Assembly (NCBI GenBank): GCA_947178215.1
Contig: CAMWXJ010000001.1
Location: 1 to 64,000, forward strand
Reading direction: 5' to 3'
Length of the DNA stretch: 64,000 bases
Source of the DNA: an uncultured Porphyromonadaceae bacterium
GTDB lineage: Bacteria > Bacteroidota > Bacteroidia > Bacteroidales > Muribaculaceae
Under the pieces are notes generated by a model. It made no database searches. It was not told where the DNA came from and saw only the letters and a program-made list of their open reading frames with translations. The position numbers and the translations under genes were made by a program. Below, piece by piece: positions 35,760 through 44,457 of the stretch (within the stretch, counting starts at the first letter, position 1; the number at the start of each line of letters is the position of its first letter).

Positions 35760-37475
35760 TTACCAGCCGGGGTTCTGGGTGAGCGATTCGTTTTTGTCGA
35801 TTTCGCCCGACGGGATGGGCCAGTAGTAGTCGCGTTCGGTCACCTTGCGGGTGTAGGTGCTCTTGCTTAATGATACGGTTCGCTCGCTCACACCATTAAG
35901 AGTTTCAAGCAAGCCCCAGCGCTTCATGTCGAAGTAGCTGTGACCCTCGCATGCGAGCTCGATACGGCGCTCATGCTTTATACGGTCAAACACTTCGTCA
36001 TGAGAGTTGGCTGCGAGCCATGACGGACCGCTGTTGATGCCCGGCATGTTGGAGCGTGCGCGTACCTGATTGACGAGGGCAACGGCACCGGCCTGGTCGC
36101 CAAGCTCGTTGAGACATTCGGCCTGCATGAGCAGCACATCGGCATAGCGCACGATAGCGTAGTTGATGGGAGTGTGGGAGCGGTTGGTTATGCCGCCGTT
36201 CATGTCGCCTTCCGGCACGAATTTGCGCCAGAGATAGACGTCGTTGTTGTCGTTAGTGCGAATCATGCCGTAGTCGGCAGGTATGCCCATGCCATCGGCG
36301 AGTACATACTCATGGTCGGTAGCCTTGGCCTTCGACCAGCCTATATAGTGGGTGTAGGGGAGGATGATCTGCTGCTGCATGCGCGGGTCGCGTTTGTCAT
36401 ACATCTCGAGGAGCTGCTCCTTGTAGGGGGTGTACTCGATGACGGCGTTCTTGGCCGAGTTGAGCTCCGAGAACCATATTTCCTTGCGGAGATTCGAATC
36501 GGTGGTGTAGCCGGGGAACACTTCCTCCCAGTCAAACGGGCGGCCGTCGGCCCACTCGAATTCATCAACAAAGGTAGTGGCAGCCTCGACATTGTTCCAG
36601 CATGAGCCGAACGATGAGCGTGAGCCGAGGTAGAAGCACATGGGCATGCCGTATTCCTGACCTGTGCCGCCCTGATTCTGAATGGCGAAAACCATTTCCG
36701 AGCTCTGGTCGCCGGTGGGGGTGAAGAGGTCGGGATAGTTGGGATAAAGCTGATATTCGCCCGAGTTGATAACCTGGCTGAAACACTGCGAAGCCTCCTG
36801 ATAGCGCTTGGCGAAGAGGAGCACGCGGCCTTTAAGAGCTATGGCTGCCCCTGATGTGGCGCGCCCATAGTTGGCGGCGTCCCAAGATGCGGGGAGTACA
36901 GCGGCAGCTGCGGTGAAGTCGTCAAGGATAAAGGCGCGAACCTCGTCCTCGGTGTTGCGGGGAAGGAGCATCTCTGCATACTTCTCGCCTACTATCCAGC
37001 TCTCGTCGTAGATAGGCACACCGCCGAAGAAGCTGAGAAGGTGGAAGTAGTAGAGGCCGCGCATGAAGCGGGCTTCACCGCGATACCGGTTCTTGAGCTC
37101 TTCGCTCATGTCGACATTGTCGATGTTCTGGAGCACGTTGTTGGAGCGGGCGATGCCTTCGTAGCAGGCCGACCACTTGTTGCTGAACCAGGAGTTGGTT
37201 ACGCTCACGGTGCCTCGCTGAATCGTCTGGAACGAAGGATTGTCATATCCTCTGCTGATGCCGCCGAGGCAGTCCCAGCCAAAGAACAGGCCGTAGACGT
37301 TGTCGCTTCTCATGATGCTGTAAGTACCCATCATGGCCTGCTTTGCATGCTCTTCGGTCTGGAAGAAGGTACCCGAGCTTACCTGGTAGTCGGGATTGCG
37401 GTCGAGGTCATAGCAGCTCGACAGCATGAGTGTCGCGCCGATGCCTGCGACCATTAGTATTTTGTGAAGTTTCAT
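35760..37475 (-). CDS. SusD/RagB-family glycan-binding lipoprotein
   Basis: 571 residues with a lipoprotein signal (LMLSSC). Surface-exposed partner that captures oligosaccharide and covers the SusC channel. The TPR-like N-terminal half includes RGEARFMRGLYYFHLLSFFGGVP; the C-terminal SusD domain has IKHERRIELACEGHSYFDMKRW and ends with the usual YYWPIPSGEID and NPGW. It follows SusC by 22 nt. Substrate specificity is inferred only from neighbouring lyase and GH88 genes. Confidence 0.97.
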   Translation of the reverse strand: MKLHKILMVAGIGATLMLSSCYDLDRNPDYQVSSGTFFQTEEHAKQAMMGTYSIMRSDNVYGLFFGWDCLGGISRGYDNPSFQTIQRGTVSVTNSWFSNKWSACYEGIARSNNVLQNIDNVDMSEELKNRYRGEARFMRGLYYFHLLSFFGGVPIYDESWIVGEKYAEMLLPRNTEDEVRAFILDDFTAAAAVLPASWDAANYGRATSGAAIALKGRVLLFAKRYQEASQCFSQVINSGEYQLYPNYPDLFTPTGDQSSEMVFAIQNQGGTGQEYGMPMCFYLGSRSSFGSCWNNVEAATTFVDEFEWADGRPFDWEEVFPGYTTDSNLRKEIWFSELNSAKNAVIEYTPYKEQLLEMYDKRDPRMQQQIILPYTHYIGWSKAKATDHEYVLADGMGIPADYGMIRTNDNNDVYLWRKFVPEGDMNGGITNRSHTPINYAIVRYADVLLMQAECLNELGDQAGAVALVNQVRARSNMPGINSGPSWLAANSHDEVFDRIKHERRIELACEGHSYFDMKRWGLLETLNGVSERTVSLSKSTYTRKVTERDYYWPIPSGEIDKNESLTQNPGW

Positions 37476-37497
37476 GACTTGCTGATGGTGAAGAGGA

Positions 37498-40400
37498 TTA
37501 GAAAGTAACGTTGAGACCTACGGTGGCCTTACGCATGGTAGGATAGTTCATGCCGGAAACCTCGGGGTCGAAACCTTTGAACTTGGTGAAGGTGATGAAG
37601 TTTTCGAGCGCGCCATAGATACGCACGCGGTCAAGCTGGCAAGCGCTGGTCCATCGTTTGGGCAGGGTGTAGCCGAGCTGGATGTTGCGTATTTTGAGAT
37701 ACGACGAGTTCTGGAGATAGAAGTCGCTGGCCTGGGTGTTGATCTGGTCGCTGTAATAGAGGAGGCGGGGATAGGTGGCATCGGTACGGCCTTCGTACCA
37801 GCGGCCCTCACACACCTCTTTGTTGAGCTGATAGCCCCAGCGCACGGTGGGAGTGTTGTAGGCCGAGCTCTGGAAGTAGGTCTTGTGGCCGAGCGAAGCC
37901 TGGAAGAGCATAGCGAAGTCGAGGCCTTTCCATTCGGCGGTGAGGTTCATGCCGAGTGTCCACTTGGGGGTGGTGCCGTCGCTGACTATGGCGCGGTCGT
38001 TGGCGTCGATGATGCCGTCGCCGTTGACGTCCTGATAGAGGAAGTCGCCCTTTTCGGGAGTGCCGTAGGAAGCGAAGGGGTTCACTTTCTTGCCGGTGGA
38101 TTCGTCGATGGGAGCGTTGTCGATCATCGACTGCACGAGAGCGAGGTCTTCATCGGTCTGGATAATGCGGTCGACTTTGAGGAGATAGTGGGCGTAGAGC
38201 GGGTGGCCCTCCCAGATGAGGCGGTTGCTTGTGATGGTGCGTCCGTCCTCGCCTTTGCCCTTGTATTTGTCTATGTTGTTCTTGACGTAGGTGGCGTTGG
38301 CCGAAATGCCGTAGTTCACGTTGCCGATGCGGTCGTTCCAGCTTGCGGAGAGTTCAAATCCCCTGTTGGATACCACGGCCGAGTTGACGGTGGGGAGGTT
38401 GGCTGTGCCGTGTACTGCGGGAGCGGGGAGGTCGATAAGGATGTTGTCGGTCTTCTTGTAGAAGTACTCGGCGGTGGCGTTGAAGCGGCTGTTGAAGAGT
38501 GTTACGTCGGCGCCGATGTTAAACACGCTGGTCGATTCCCAGGTCACTATGGGGTTGGCGATTGTGGTCTGTGCAAGACCGGTTGCAACCGAGTTGTTAA
38601 GTATATAATTGCTGAGCGTGTAGAGGTCGAGGGCCTCGAAGTCACCGATGCTGTTGTTGCCGAGTTTACCGTACGACACGCGGGGCTTGAGAGCGTTGAG
38701 GCCTTTTTCGACGAGGCCCTGCATGAACTCTTCCTGCTCCATGCGCCAGCCAAACGAGCCCGAGGGGAAGTGACCCCAGCGGTGACCGTCGCGGAAGCGG
38801 CTCGAACCGTCGAAACGCATGTTGAGCTCGAGGAGATACTTGTCGGCCCAGTTGAGGTTGATGCGGCCGAAGTAGCTCTGCATGGCCCACTCGCTGTCAG
38901 TACGGCCTGAGGTCGATGACTCGCCGGTGGCGGCATCGATGCCCCAGAGCGAGAGGTCGACGAGGTCGCGGCGGTTGGCGGTGAAGTACTTGTATTTGTA
39001 CTGCTCGCTCGACATACCGAGCATTACATTGAGCTGCAAGCGGTCCCAGAACTTGTTCTCGTAGCGGGCTACGGCGTCCCAGAAGTTGCGGAGAGTCTTG
39101 TAGTCGGCGTAGTAAATATTTGTGGTGCTGGTGTTGTCGTAGGTCACTACGTCATCCTTGAAGTTCCAGCCCTGTACGAAGTGAGGCTTCTGGCGCTGTT
39201 CCGAATCCTGGTAGCTGTAAGTGTAGCTTCCGGTGAGGCTGAATCCCTTGAACGGCTTGATTGTGCCGTAGAAGCGGGTGCGGTAGTTGTTGGTTTCGGT
39301 GCTGCCGTCGGTTCTGTAAGCGCGCGAAATGGGGTTGTTGACTGCGCTCTGGCCGTCGTCTTCGGGATTGTTCATGGCGCCGAAGCGTCCGTCGGGCGCG
39401 AGGAACACCATGCCCGGTGTTGTTGCCGAAGCGTAGGTGAAGATGTTGCTCTGCGCCCATACACCGGCTTCGGTTGAGCCTACATAGCCCGAAACATTGG
39501 CGCCGAGGTTGAGCCAGTTGGTGGGGTTGGTGTCGACGCTTATGCGGCCGTTATAGCGGCGGTGTGCGGCACGGGGCATGACGCCGGGATTGTAGTTGAA
39601 GCCAAACGAGGAGTAGAAACGCGCCTTTTCTGTGCCGCCGCTTACGGAGAGCACGTGGTTGGTGGCGGTGGAGTTTTTGAAAGTGGCGTCAATCCAGTCC
39701 TGGTTGGGGTAACGGAGGGGGTCATTGGGGTTGTCGCGCCACTCCTGAATCGTCGCGTCGGAGAAGATATAGTTTTCGATGCCGTAGGAGTTGTAGTAGC
39801 CTTCGTTGACGAGCTCCATATAGTCGGCATAGTTGCTTACGGGGGTGAGGGTCTTGCGTATTGACTCAAACGACACGTAGCCGTTGTAGTTGACCTTGAC
39901 CGAGCCGGCCTTACCCTGCTTGGTGGTGATGAGGATAACGCCGTTTGCGGCACGCGAACCGTAGATAGCGGCCGATGCGGCGTCTTTGAGTACCGACATC
40001 GACTCGATATCCTGAGGATTGACCGAACCGATACCTGCTTCCACGCCGTCGATAATCACGAGAGGCGAGGCGGTGTTGAGGGTGCCGACGCCGCGCACGC
40101 GGATTGTGGCGTTGTTGTCGCCCGGCTGGTTGCTTGCTGAGGTTACGCTCACACCGGCGGCCATACCTGCGAGGGCGTGGCCCACGTTGTCGATGGGTCG
40201 GGTCTCGGCAATCTTGTCCATGTTCACCGAAGCCACCGAGCCGGTGAGATTGACCTTCTTTTGCGCGCCGTAGCCCACTACCACCACTTCGTCGAGGGCG
40301 TTGGCGTCCTCGCGGAGAGTAAGGTCGTAAACGTTCTGGCCGGGGGCAACCTTGAACGACTGTTTTTTCATGCCGATGTAGGTCACCTCGATTGTGGCGC

Positions 40401-40680
40401 CGTTGTCGGCCTGTACGCTGAACTTGCCGTCGACGTTGGTCATGGCTGAGACGCCGGTTCCCAGTACGCGTATCGTGGCGCCGATTACGGGCTCACCTGT
40501 TGCGTCGACCACCGTGCCAGTGATGGCGCGGGCGGCGGGAACACTCACCGGAGTCGGGGCGGGAGCTGCATTGACACTCGGTGCAAACGCCATGGGCGAG
40601 AGACAGAGGGCAGCCATCGTAGCGCCTACGGCCACCTTACTTACTTGGCGACCCTGGCACTTTTTTGCCTTGTGATTCAT
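37498..40680 (-). CDS. SusC/RagA-family TonB-dependent outer-membrane transporter
   Basis: 1060 residues from the ATG at 40680; the track start at 40821 adds an implausible leader. Signal peptide, then a carboxypeptidase-D-like domain (ITGTVVDATGEPVIGATIRVLGTG), the SusC signature DEVVVVGYGAQKKVNLTGSV, plug domain (DNVGHALAGMAAGVSV, SRAANGVILITTKQGK), and a 22-strand barrel ending in Phe (VGLNVTF). Imports large oligosaccharides released at the surface; pairs with the SusD protein. Confidence 0.97.
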   Translation of the reverse strand: MNHKAKKCQGRQVSKVAVGATMAALCLSPMAFAPSVNAAPAPTPVSVPAARAITGTVVDATGEPVIGATIRVLGTGVSAMTNVDGKFSVQADNGATIEVTYIGMKKQSFKVAPGQNVYDLTLREDANALDEVVVVGYGAQKKVNLTGSVASVNMDKIAETRPIDNVGHALAGMAAGVSVTSASNQPGDNNATIRVRGVGTLNTASPLVIIDGVEAGIGSVNPQDIESMSVLKDAASAAIYGSRAANGVILITTKQGKAGSVKVNYNGYVSFESIRKTLTPVSNYADYMELVNEGYYNSYGIENYIFSDATIQEWRDNPNDPLRYPNQDWIDATFKNSTATNHVLSVSGGTEKARFYSSFGFNYNPGVMPRAAHRRYNGRISVDTNPTNWLNLGANVSGYVGSTEAGVWAQSNIFTYASATTPGMVFLAPDGRFGAMNNPEDDGQSAVNNPISRAYRTDGSTETNNYRTRFYGTIKPFKGFSLTGSYTYSYQDSEQRQKPHFVQGWNFKDDVVTYDNTSTTNIYYADYKTLRNFWDAVARYENKFWDRLQLNVMLGMSSEQYKYKYFTANRRDLVDLSLWGIDAATGESSTSGRTDSEWAMQSYFGRINLNWADKYLLELNMRFDGSSRFRDGHRWGHFPSGSFGWRMEQEEFMQGLVEKGLNALKPRVSYGKLGNNSIGDFEALDLYTLSNYILNNSVATGLAQTTIANPIVTWESTSVFNIGADVTLFNSRFNATAEYFYKKTDNILIDLPAPAVHGTANLPTVNSAVVSNRGFELSASWNDRIGNVNYGISANATYVKNNIDKYKGKGEDGRTITSNRLIWEGHPLYAHYLLKVDRIIQTDEDLALVQSMIDNAPIDESTGKKVNPFASYGTPEKGDFLYQDVNGDGIIDANDRAIVSDGTTPKWTLGMNLTAEWKGLDFAMLFQASLGHKTYFQSSAYNTPTVRWGYQLNKEVCEGRWYEGRTDATYPRLLYYSDQINTQASDFYLQNSSYLKIRNIQLGYTLPKRWTSACQLDRVRIYGALENFITFTKFKGFDPEVSGMNYPTMRKATVGLNVTF

Positions 40681-40964
40681 ATATGAGGTAAATTTAAGGT
40701 TGATATTTCGTGATAGATTGTCGAGCCTAAGCCGTGGTGGCGATGAGGGGAGCCGGAAGATGAGCGAAGAGAAGAGCGTGAGGGGGAAGAGCCGGGCCAT
40801 ATACATCGATGCAGGCGCCACACCTTATATATAAAGGACGGGTGATGTGGCGACGGCTTGAAAGATTCTGCGAATGGAGATTGCTGTTCATGGATTCTGA
40901 CTCATAAGATTGGTCGTGGCGATATGCTTAAAGGTTATTTAGCATTGCAGCCTTTTTGCGGGGG

Positions 40965-40972
40965 TAAAATTA
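40965..40972 (-). promoter_or_regulatory. Candidate susC -7 box
   Basis: The minus strand reads TAATTTTA followed by CC, one base off TAnnTTTG; the same variant precedes the divergent lyase gene. There is no -33 match, as expected of an activator-dependent promoter. The leader to the SusC ATG would be about 280 nt. Confidence 0.4.
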
Positions 40973-41000
40973 TAAAATAGGTTAACGGGCTATTGGGTAA

Positions 41001-41031
41001 AATTGTACATTTAATGTGTATAAATTGTACA
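41001..41031. promoter_or_regulatory. Direct repeat AATTGTACA x2 (candidate HTCS operator)
   Basis: Identical 9-mers AATTGTACA at 41001-41009 and 41023-41031, 22 bp apart (two helical turns), in the 469-bp divergent susC/lyase control region. AraC-type DNA-binding domains, as in the HTCS of this locus, commonly bind two direct half-sites about 21 bp apart. They lie just upstream of the candidate susC -7 box. Confidence 0.5.
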
Positions 41032-41081
41032 GACCTATGTAAGTCGCACTGCGTCAGCGACTACGGACGATTATGCATATC

Positions 41082-41130
41082 ATTGTGTACGATTTGTGTA
41101 TGTGGGTTAAAGTGACTTTGAGTAATTTTA
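41082..41130 (+). promoter_or_regulatory. Lyase-side promoter region with related half-sites
   Basis: ATTGTGTAC and ATTTGTGTA (41082-41100) resemble the AATTGTACA repeats and sit upstream of TAATTTTA (41123-41130), a near-match -7 box preceded by TTTGAG. The lyase ATG follows 20 nt later. Confidence 0.4.
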
Positions 41131-41149
41131 CCGCACCAATAAACCGATC

Positions 41150-43060
41150 ATGAAACAACTGCTTCTCATTCTTGTGGCGGCTCTTTGTGCCGCGAGCGCG
41201 TCGGCTTACACCGAGCGCAACATTATTGCATCGCGCACCTCGCGCGACGGACTCGGCTCGATGCTTGTGGCCGACCGCAAATGGGTGCCTTACCCCGACT
41301 ATGCCGACCGTGCCGGCTGGGACGCCCTGCTGGGCGACAACAAAGAGTTCTTCATCAAACAGGGTGAGAAGCTGCTCGACTATGGCTGGCCGCGCGTCAA
41401 CGCCAGCGCCTATCTCGAATTCGAGCGTAGCGGCGACCGCAAGGTTATGGAAGGCCCGCTCGACGCCAACAATGTGGCTATAACCTCGCTTATGCTCGCC
41501 GAGCTCGCCGAGGGCAAAGGCCGTTTCGTCGACCAGATAATCAACGGCGTGTATGCCGCCGCCGAGATGACCTCGTGGGCCCTCAGCGCGCATATCCCCG
41601 CACGCGTGAAGCGCTCGCTGCAACCCCACGATGTACAGGTAATCGACCTCGTGGCCGGCGACATGGGCAACATCTACGGATGGGTCTACTACTTCATGCA
41701 CGAAGAGTTTGACAAGATTAATCCCGAAATATCGCGCCGCCTGCGCCACGAGCTGAAAACCCGCGTGCTCGACCCGTTTCTCGACTACGACTCATGGTGG
41801 TGGGACGGCAGCCGCAGCTACAACGGCCGCATGCTCAATAACTGGAGCCCCTGGTGCCTGAGCAACATCCTGCTCACCGCCATGCTTGTAGAGGATGACC
41901 CCGAGCGTTACACCGACATCGCATGGTACACCGTGCTCGGCGTCGACAAGTTTCTCAACTATATCCACGGCGACGGTGCCTGCGAGGAGGGCCCGTCGTA
42001 CTGGGGCCACGCCGCCGGCAAGACACTCGACTACATAGACATGCTTGCGCTCGCCACTGACGGCAAGCTCGATGTGAGCGACAACAAGCTCATACGCGAC
42101 ATGGGCGAGTATATAGCCCGCTCGTATGTGGGCAACGGCTGGGTGGTGAACTTCGCCGACGCTTCGGCCCAGAACACCGGCGACCCCTACCTCATCTATC
42201 GCTACGGCAAGGCCGTTGACTCCCCCTCGCTCCGCAGCTTCGCCGCCCTCATGGACAAGGATGGCTCGCGCCGCCCCACAGCCGGCCGCGACCTGTGGCG
42301 CACGCTCCGCAACATCTCGGTGACCTCCGAGCTGAAAGCCGCCGACAGCACCGCCTACACTCCCGAACCCTCTACATGGTATCCCGAGACCGAGTTCTGC
42401 TACCTCACTACGCCGCAGGGTCTCTTCTTCGCCTCCAAGGGCGGCTATAACGACGAGAGCCACAACCACAACGACGGCGGCACTTTCTCGCTCTGGGCCG
42501 ACAATCATCCGCTCATCATCGACGCCGGAGTAGGCACCTACACCCGCCAGACATTCAGCAACGAGCGCTACACCATCTGGAGCATGCAGAGCGGCTGGCA
42601 CAATCTGCCCGTCATCAACGGTTGCGAGCAGCCCCACGGCCGCAAATACCGTTCGAGCGACGTCAAGGCATCGAAAAACCGTTTCGAACTCGAACTCAAA
42701 GGCTACTACCCCGAGGAGGCCGGTATCAACAGCTGGCGCCGCGCCTATGAGGTGAAGGGCCGCGAGGTGAAGGTGAGCGACACATTTGACCTCGCCGAGG
42801 CTTCGACCCCCAACATCATCAACTTCCTCACCTGGGGCGACGTGGATGTCACCACCCCCGGAAAGGTGACAATCAACACCAACGGCCACCGCGCCGAGCT
42901 GAGCTACGACCCGTCGCGCTTCGAGGCTTCGCTGACCGACCGCGAGCTTCCCGACACTCGCCTGAGCAACGTGTGGGGCAGCAAGATAACCCGCATCTCG
43001 CTCACCGACCGCAAGCCCTCCCGCAAGGGCAGCTACAAGTACAGCATCAAGGCTCTCTGA
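41150..43060 (+). CDS. Heparinase II/III-family polysaccharide lyase
   Basis: 636 residues with a signal peptide (cleaved after ASASA). An alpha/alpha-toroid N-terminal domain (about 25-370, with GACEEGPSYWGHAAGKTLDYID) precedes the Hepar_II_III C-terminal beta-sandwich containing SHNHNDGGTFSLWADNHPLI and DAGVGTYTRQTF. Such enzymes cleave uronic-acid polysaccharides (heparan, hyaluronan/chondroitin, alginate or gellan-type) by beta-elimination, leaving unsaturated ends. The GH88 gene 56 nt downstream would remove these. The exact PL family and substrate cannot be set from sequence alone. Confidence 0.88.
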   Translation: MKQLLLILVAALCAASASAYTERNIIASRTSRDGLGSMLVADRKWVPYPDYADRAGWDALLGDNKEFFIKQGEKLLDYGWPRVNASAYLEFERSGDRKVMEGPLDANNVAITSLMLAELAEGKGRFVDQIINGVYAAAEMTSWALSAHIPARVKRSLQPHDVQVIDLVAGDMGNIYGWVYYFMHEEFDKINPEISRRLRHELKTRVLDPFLDYDSWWWDGSRSYNGRMLNNWSPWCLSNILLTAMLVEDDPERYTDIAWYTVLGVDKFLNYIHGDGACEEGPSYWGHAAGKTLDYIDMLALATDGKLDVSDNKLIRDMGEYIARSYVGNGWVVNFADASAQNTGDPYLIYRYGKAVDSPSLRSFAALMDKDGSRRPTAGRDLWRTLRNISVTSELKAADSTAYTPEPSTWYPETEFCYLTTPQGLFFASKGGYNDESHNHNDGGTFSLWADNHPLIIDAGVGTYTRQTFSNERYTIWSMQSGWHNLPVINGCEQPHGRKYRSSDVKASKNRFELELKGYYPEEAGINSWRRAYEVKGREVKVSDTFDLAEASTPNIINFLTWGDVDVTTPGKVTINTNGHRAELSYDPSRFEASLTDRELPDTRLSNVWGSKITRISLTDRKPSRKGSYKYSIKAL

Positions 43061-43116
43061 GCCGACTCCAACCGATAATAAATCAACATCATCATACCCC
43101 CTAACAAGAGGACGAA

Positions 43117-44343
43117 ATGAAGAAAACAGTCGCAGCGGCCTGTATCGCCGCAATCCTTACAGGCTGCGCTACCACAGAGAAAAACGAAACAGCGGCCGAC
43201 TGGACCGAAAGCGCGGTGAGCAACGCCCGAGAGCAGATGGCGGCGATGATTGACGCCATCGAGGCCGACACCACCGACCAGGTGCTTAACCCCGTCACCA
43301 CCAAGCGCAACCGATTCTCGACGGCATGGTGTGGCTACGCTGACTGGCGAAGCGGATTCTTTCCCGGCTCGATGTGGTATCTCTACGAATTGACGGGCGA
43401 CACTGCCCTCGTGCCCCTCGCGGAGAAGTATACCGAGGCAATATCCGAGGCGCAGAATCTCACCTGGCACCATGATATCGGCTTCATAATCAACTGCTCG
43501 TTTGGCAACGGACGCCGCTTTGTCAAGAAAGACGAGTATGACAAGGTGCTCGTGCAGGCGGCCAAGAGCCTCGCCACACGTTTCCGCCCCGCAGCCGGAG
43601 TTATTCAGAGCTGGAACGTGACCGGCAATTCATGGCAGTCGCAGCGCGGCTGGAAATGCCCCGTCATCATCGACAACATGATGAACCTCGAACTTCTTTT
43701 CGAAGCCACCAAGATAAGCGGCGACTCCACATTCTACAACATCGCCGTTGATCACGCCAACACCACCATGCGCGAGCACTTCCGCCCCGACGGCAGCTGC
43801 TATCATGTGATAGACTACGACCCCGCCACCGGCGAGGTGTGCCACCGCCAGACAGCCCAGGGCTTCGCCGACGAGAGCGCGTGGAGCCGCGGCCAGGCAT
43901 GGGCCATCTACGGCTACACCATGTGCTACCGCGAGACCGGCGACAGCAAGTATCTCGAACAGGCCATCAAGACTTTCGATTTCATGAAGAATCACCCCGA
44001 CATGCCCGCCGACCTCGTGCCCTACTGGGATATGTCGGCCGACGATATACCCAACGAGCCTCGCGACGTCTCGTCGGCAGCCGTCATCGCCTCGGCACTC
44101 TACGAGCTTTCGACCTTCCCGGTCGACAATGCTCCCGCCTACAAGGATTACGCCGATAAAATCATGGCTTCGCTCGCAAGCCCCGAGTACACGGCCGAGC
44201 CCGGCACCAACGGACGCTTTATCCTCAAACACTCCGTAGGCTCAATCCCTCACAACAGCGAAATCGACGTGCCCCTCAACTATGCCGACTACTACTATCT
44301 CGAAGCGCTCAAACGCAAGCGCGACCTCGAACAGCAGGTATGA
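43117..44343 (+). CDS. GH88 unsaturated glucuronyl hydrolase, lipoprotein
   Basis: 408 residues with a lipobox (AAILTGC). GH88 alpha/alpha-barrel with the two expected catalytic/binding Asp regions (WHHDIGFII and CPVIIDNMMNLELL), plus AWSRGQAWAIYGYTM and WDMSADDIPNEPRDVSSAA. Hydrolyses the unsaturated uronic acid left by the upstream lyase. Operon partner of the lyase gene. Confidence 0.95.
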   Translation: MKKTVAAACIAAILTGCATTEKNETAADWTESAVSNAREQMAAMIDAIEADTTDQVLNPVTTKRNRFSTAWCGYADWRSGFFPGSMWYLYELTGDTALVPLAEKYTEAISEAQNLTWHHDIGFIINCSFGNGRRFVKKDEYDKVLVQAAKSLATRFRPAAGVIQSWNVTGNSWQSQRGWKCPVIIDNMMNLELLFEATKISGDSTFYNIAVDHANTTMREHFRPDGSCYHVIDYDPATGEVCHRQTAQGFADESAWSRGQAWAIYGYTMCYRETGDSKYLEQAIKTFDFMKNHPDMPADLVPYWDMSADDIPNEPRDVSSAAVIASALYELSTFPVDNAPAYKDYADKIMASLASPEYTAEPGTNGRFILKHSVGSIPHNSEIDVPLNYADYYYLEALKRKRDLEQQV

Positions 44344-44410
44344 ACGCCGTCGGGAAGCCGACTCATATAATATCTCGGTCAGTTCTTCTCTTATGCAGTA
44401 AATTCAGTTT

Positions 44411-44439
44411 AGGTATCAGTAATATAATTAAGGTATCAG
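44411..44439. repeat. AGGTATCAG direct repeat in the GH88/HTCS convergent gap
   Basis: Identical 9-mers at 44411-44419 and 44431-44439, 20 bp apart, in the 114-bp AT-rich gap between two convergent genes. A weak GTCGG/CCGAC hairpin lies just after the GH88 stop. Significance unknown. Confidence 0.6.
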
Positions 44440-44457
44440 AATAAATAAGGTTAATCA

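Noticed and set aside
37885-38910. 341-aa plus-strand ORF opposite susC
   Set aside because: Antisense shadow of a GC-rich gene; composition and lack of motifs match the many other shadow ORFs.
40681-40821. 47-residue N-terminal extension of SusC
   Set aside because: The sequence upstream of MNHKAKK is not signal-like in the right place, and SusC signal peptides begin at the ATG at 40680.
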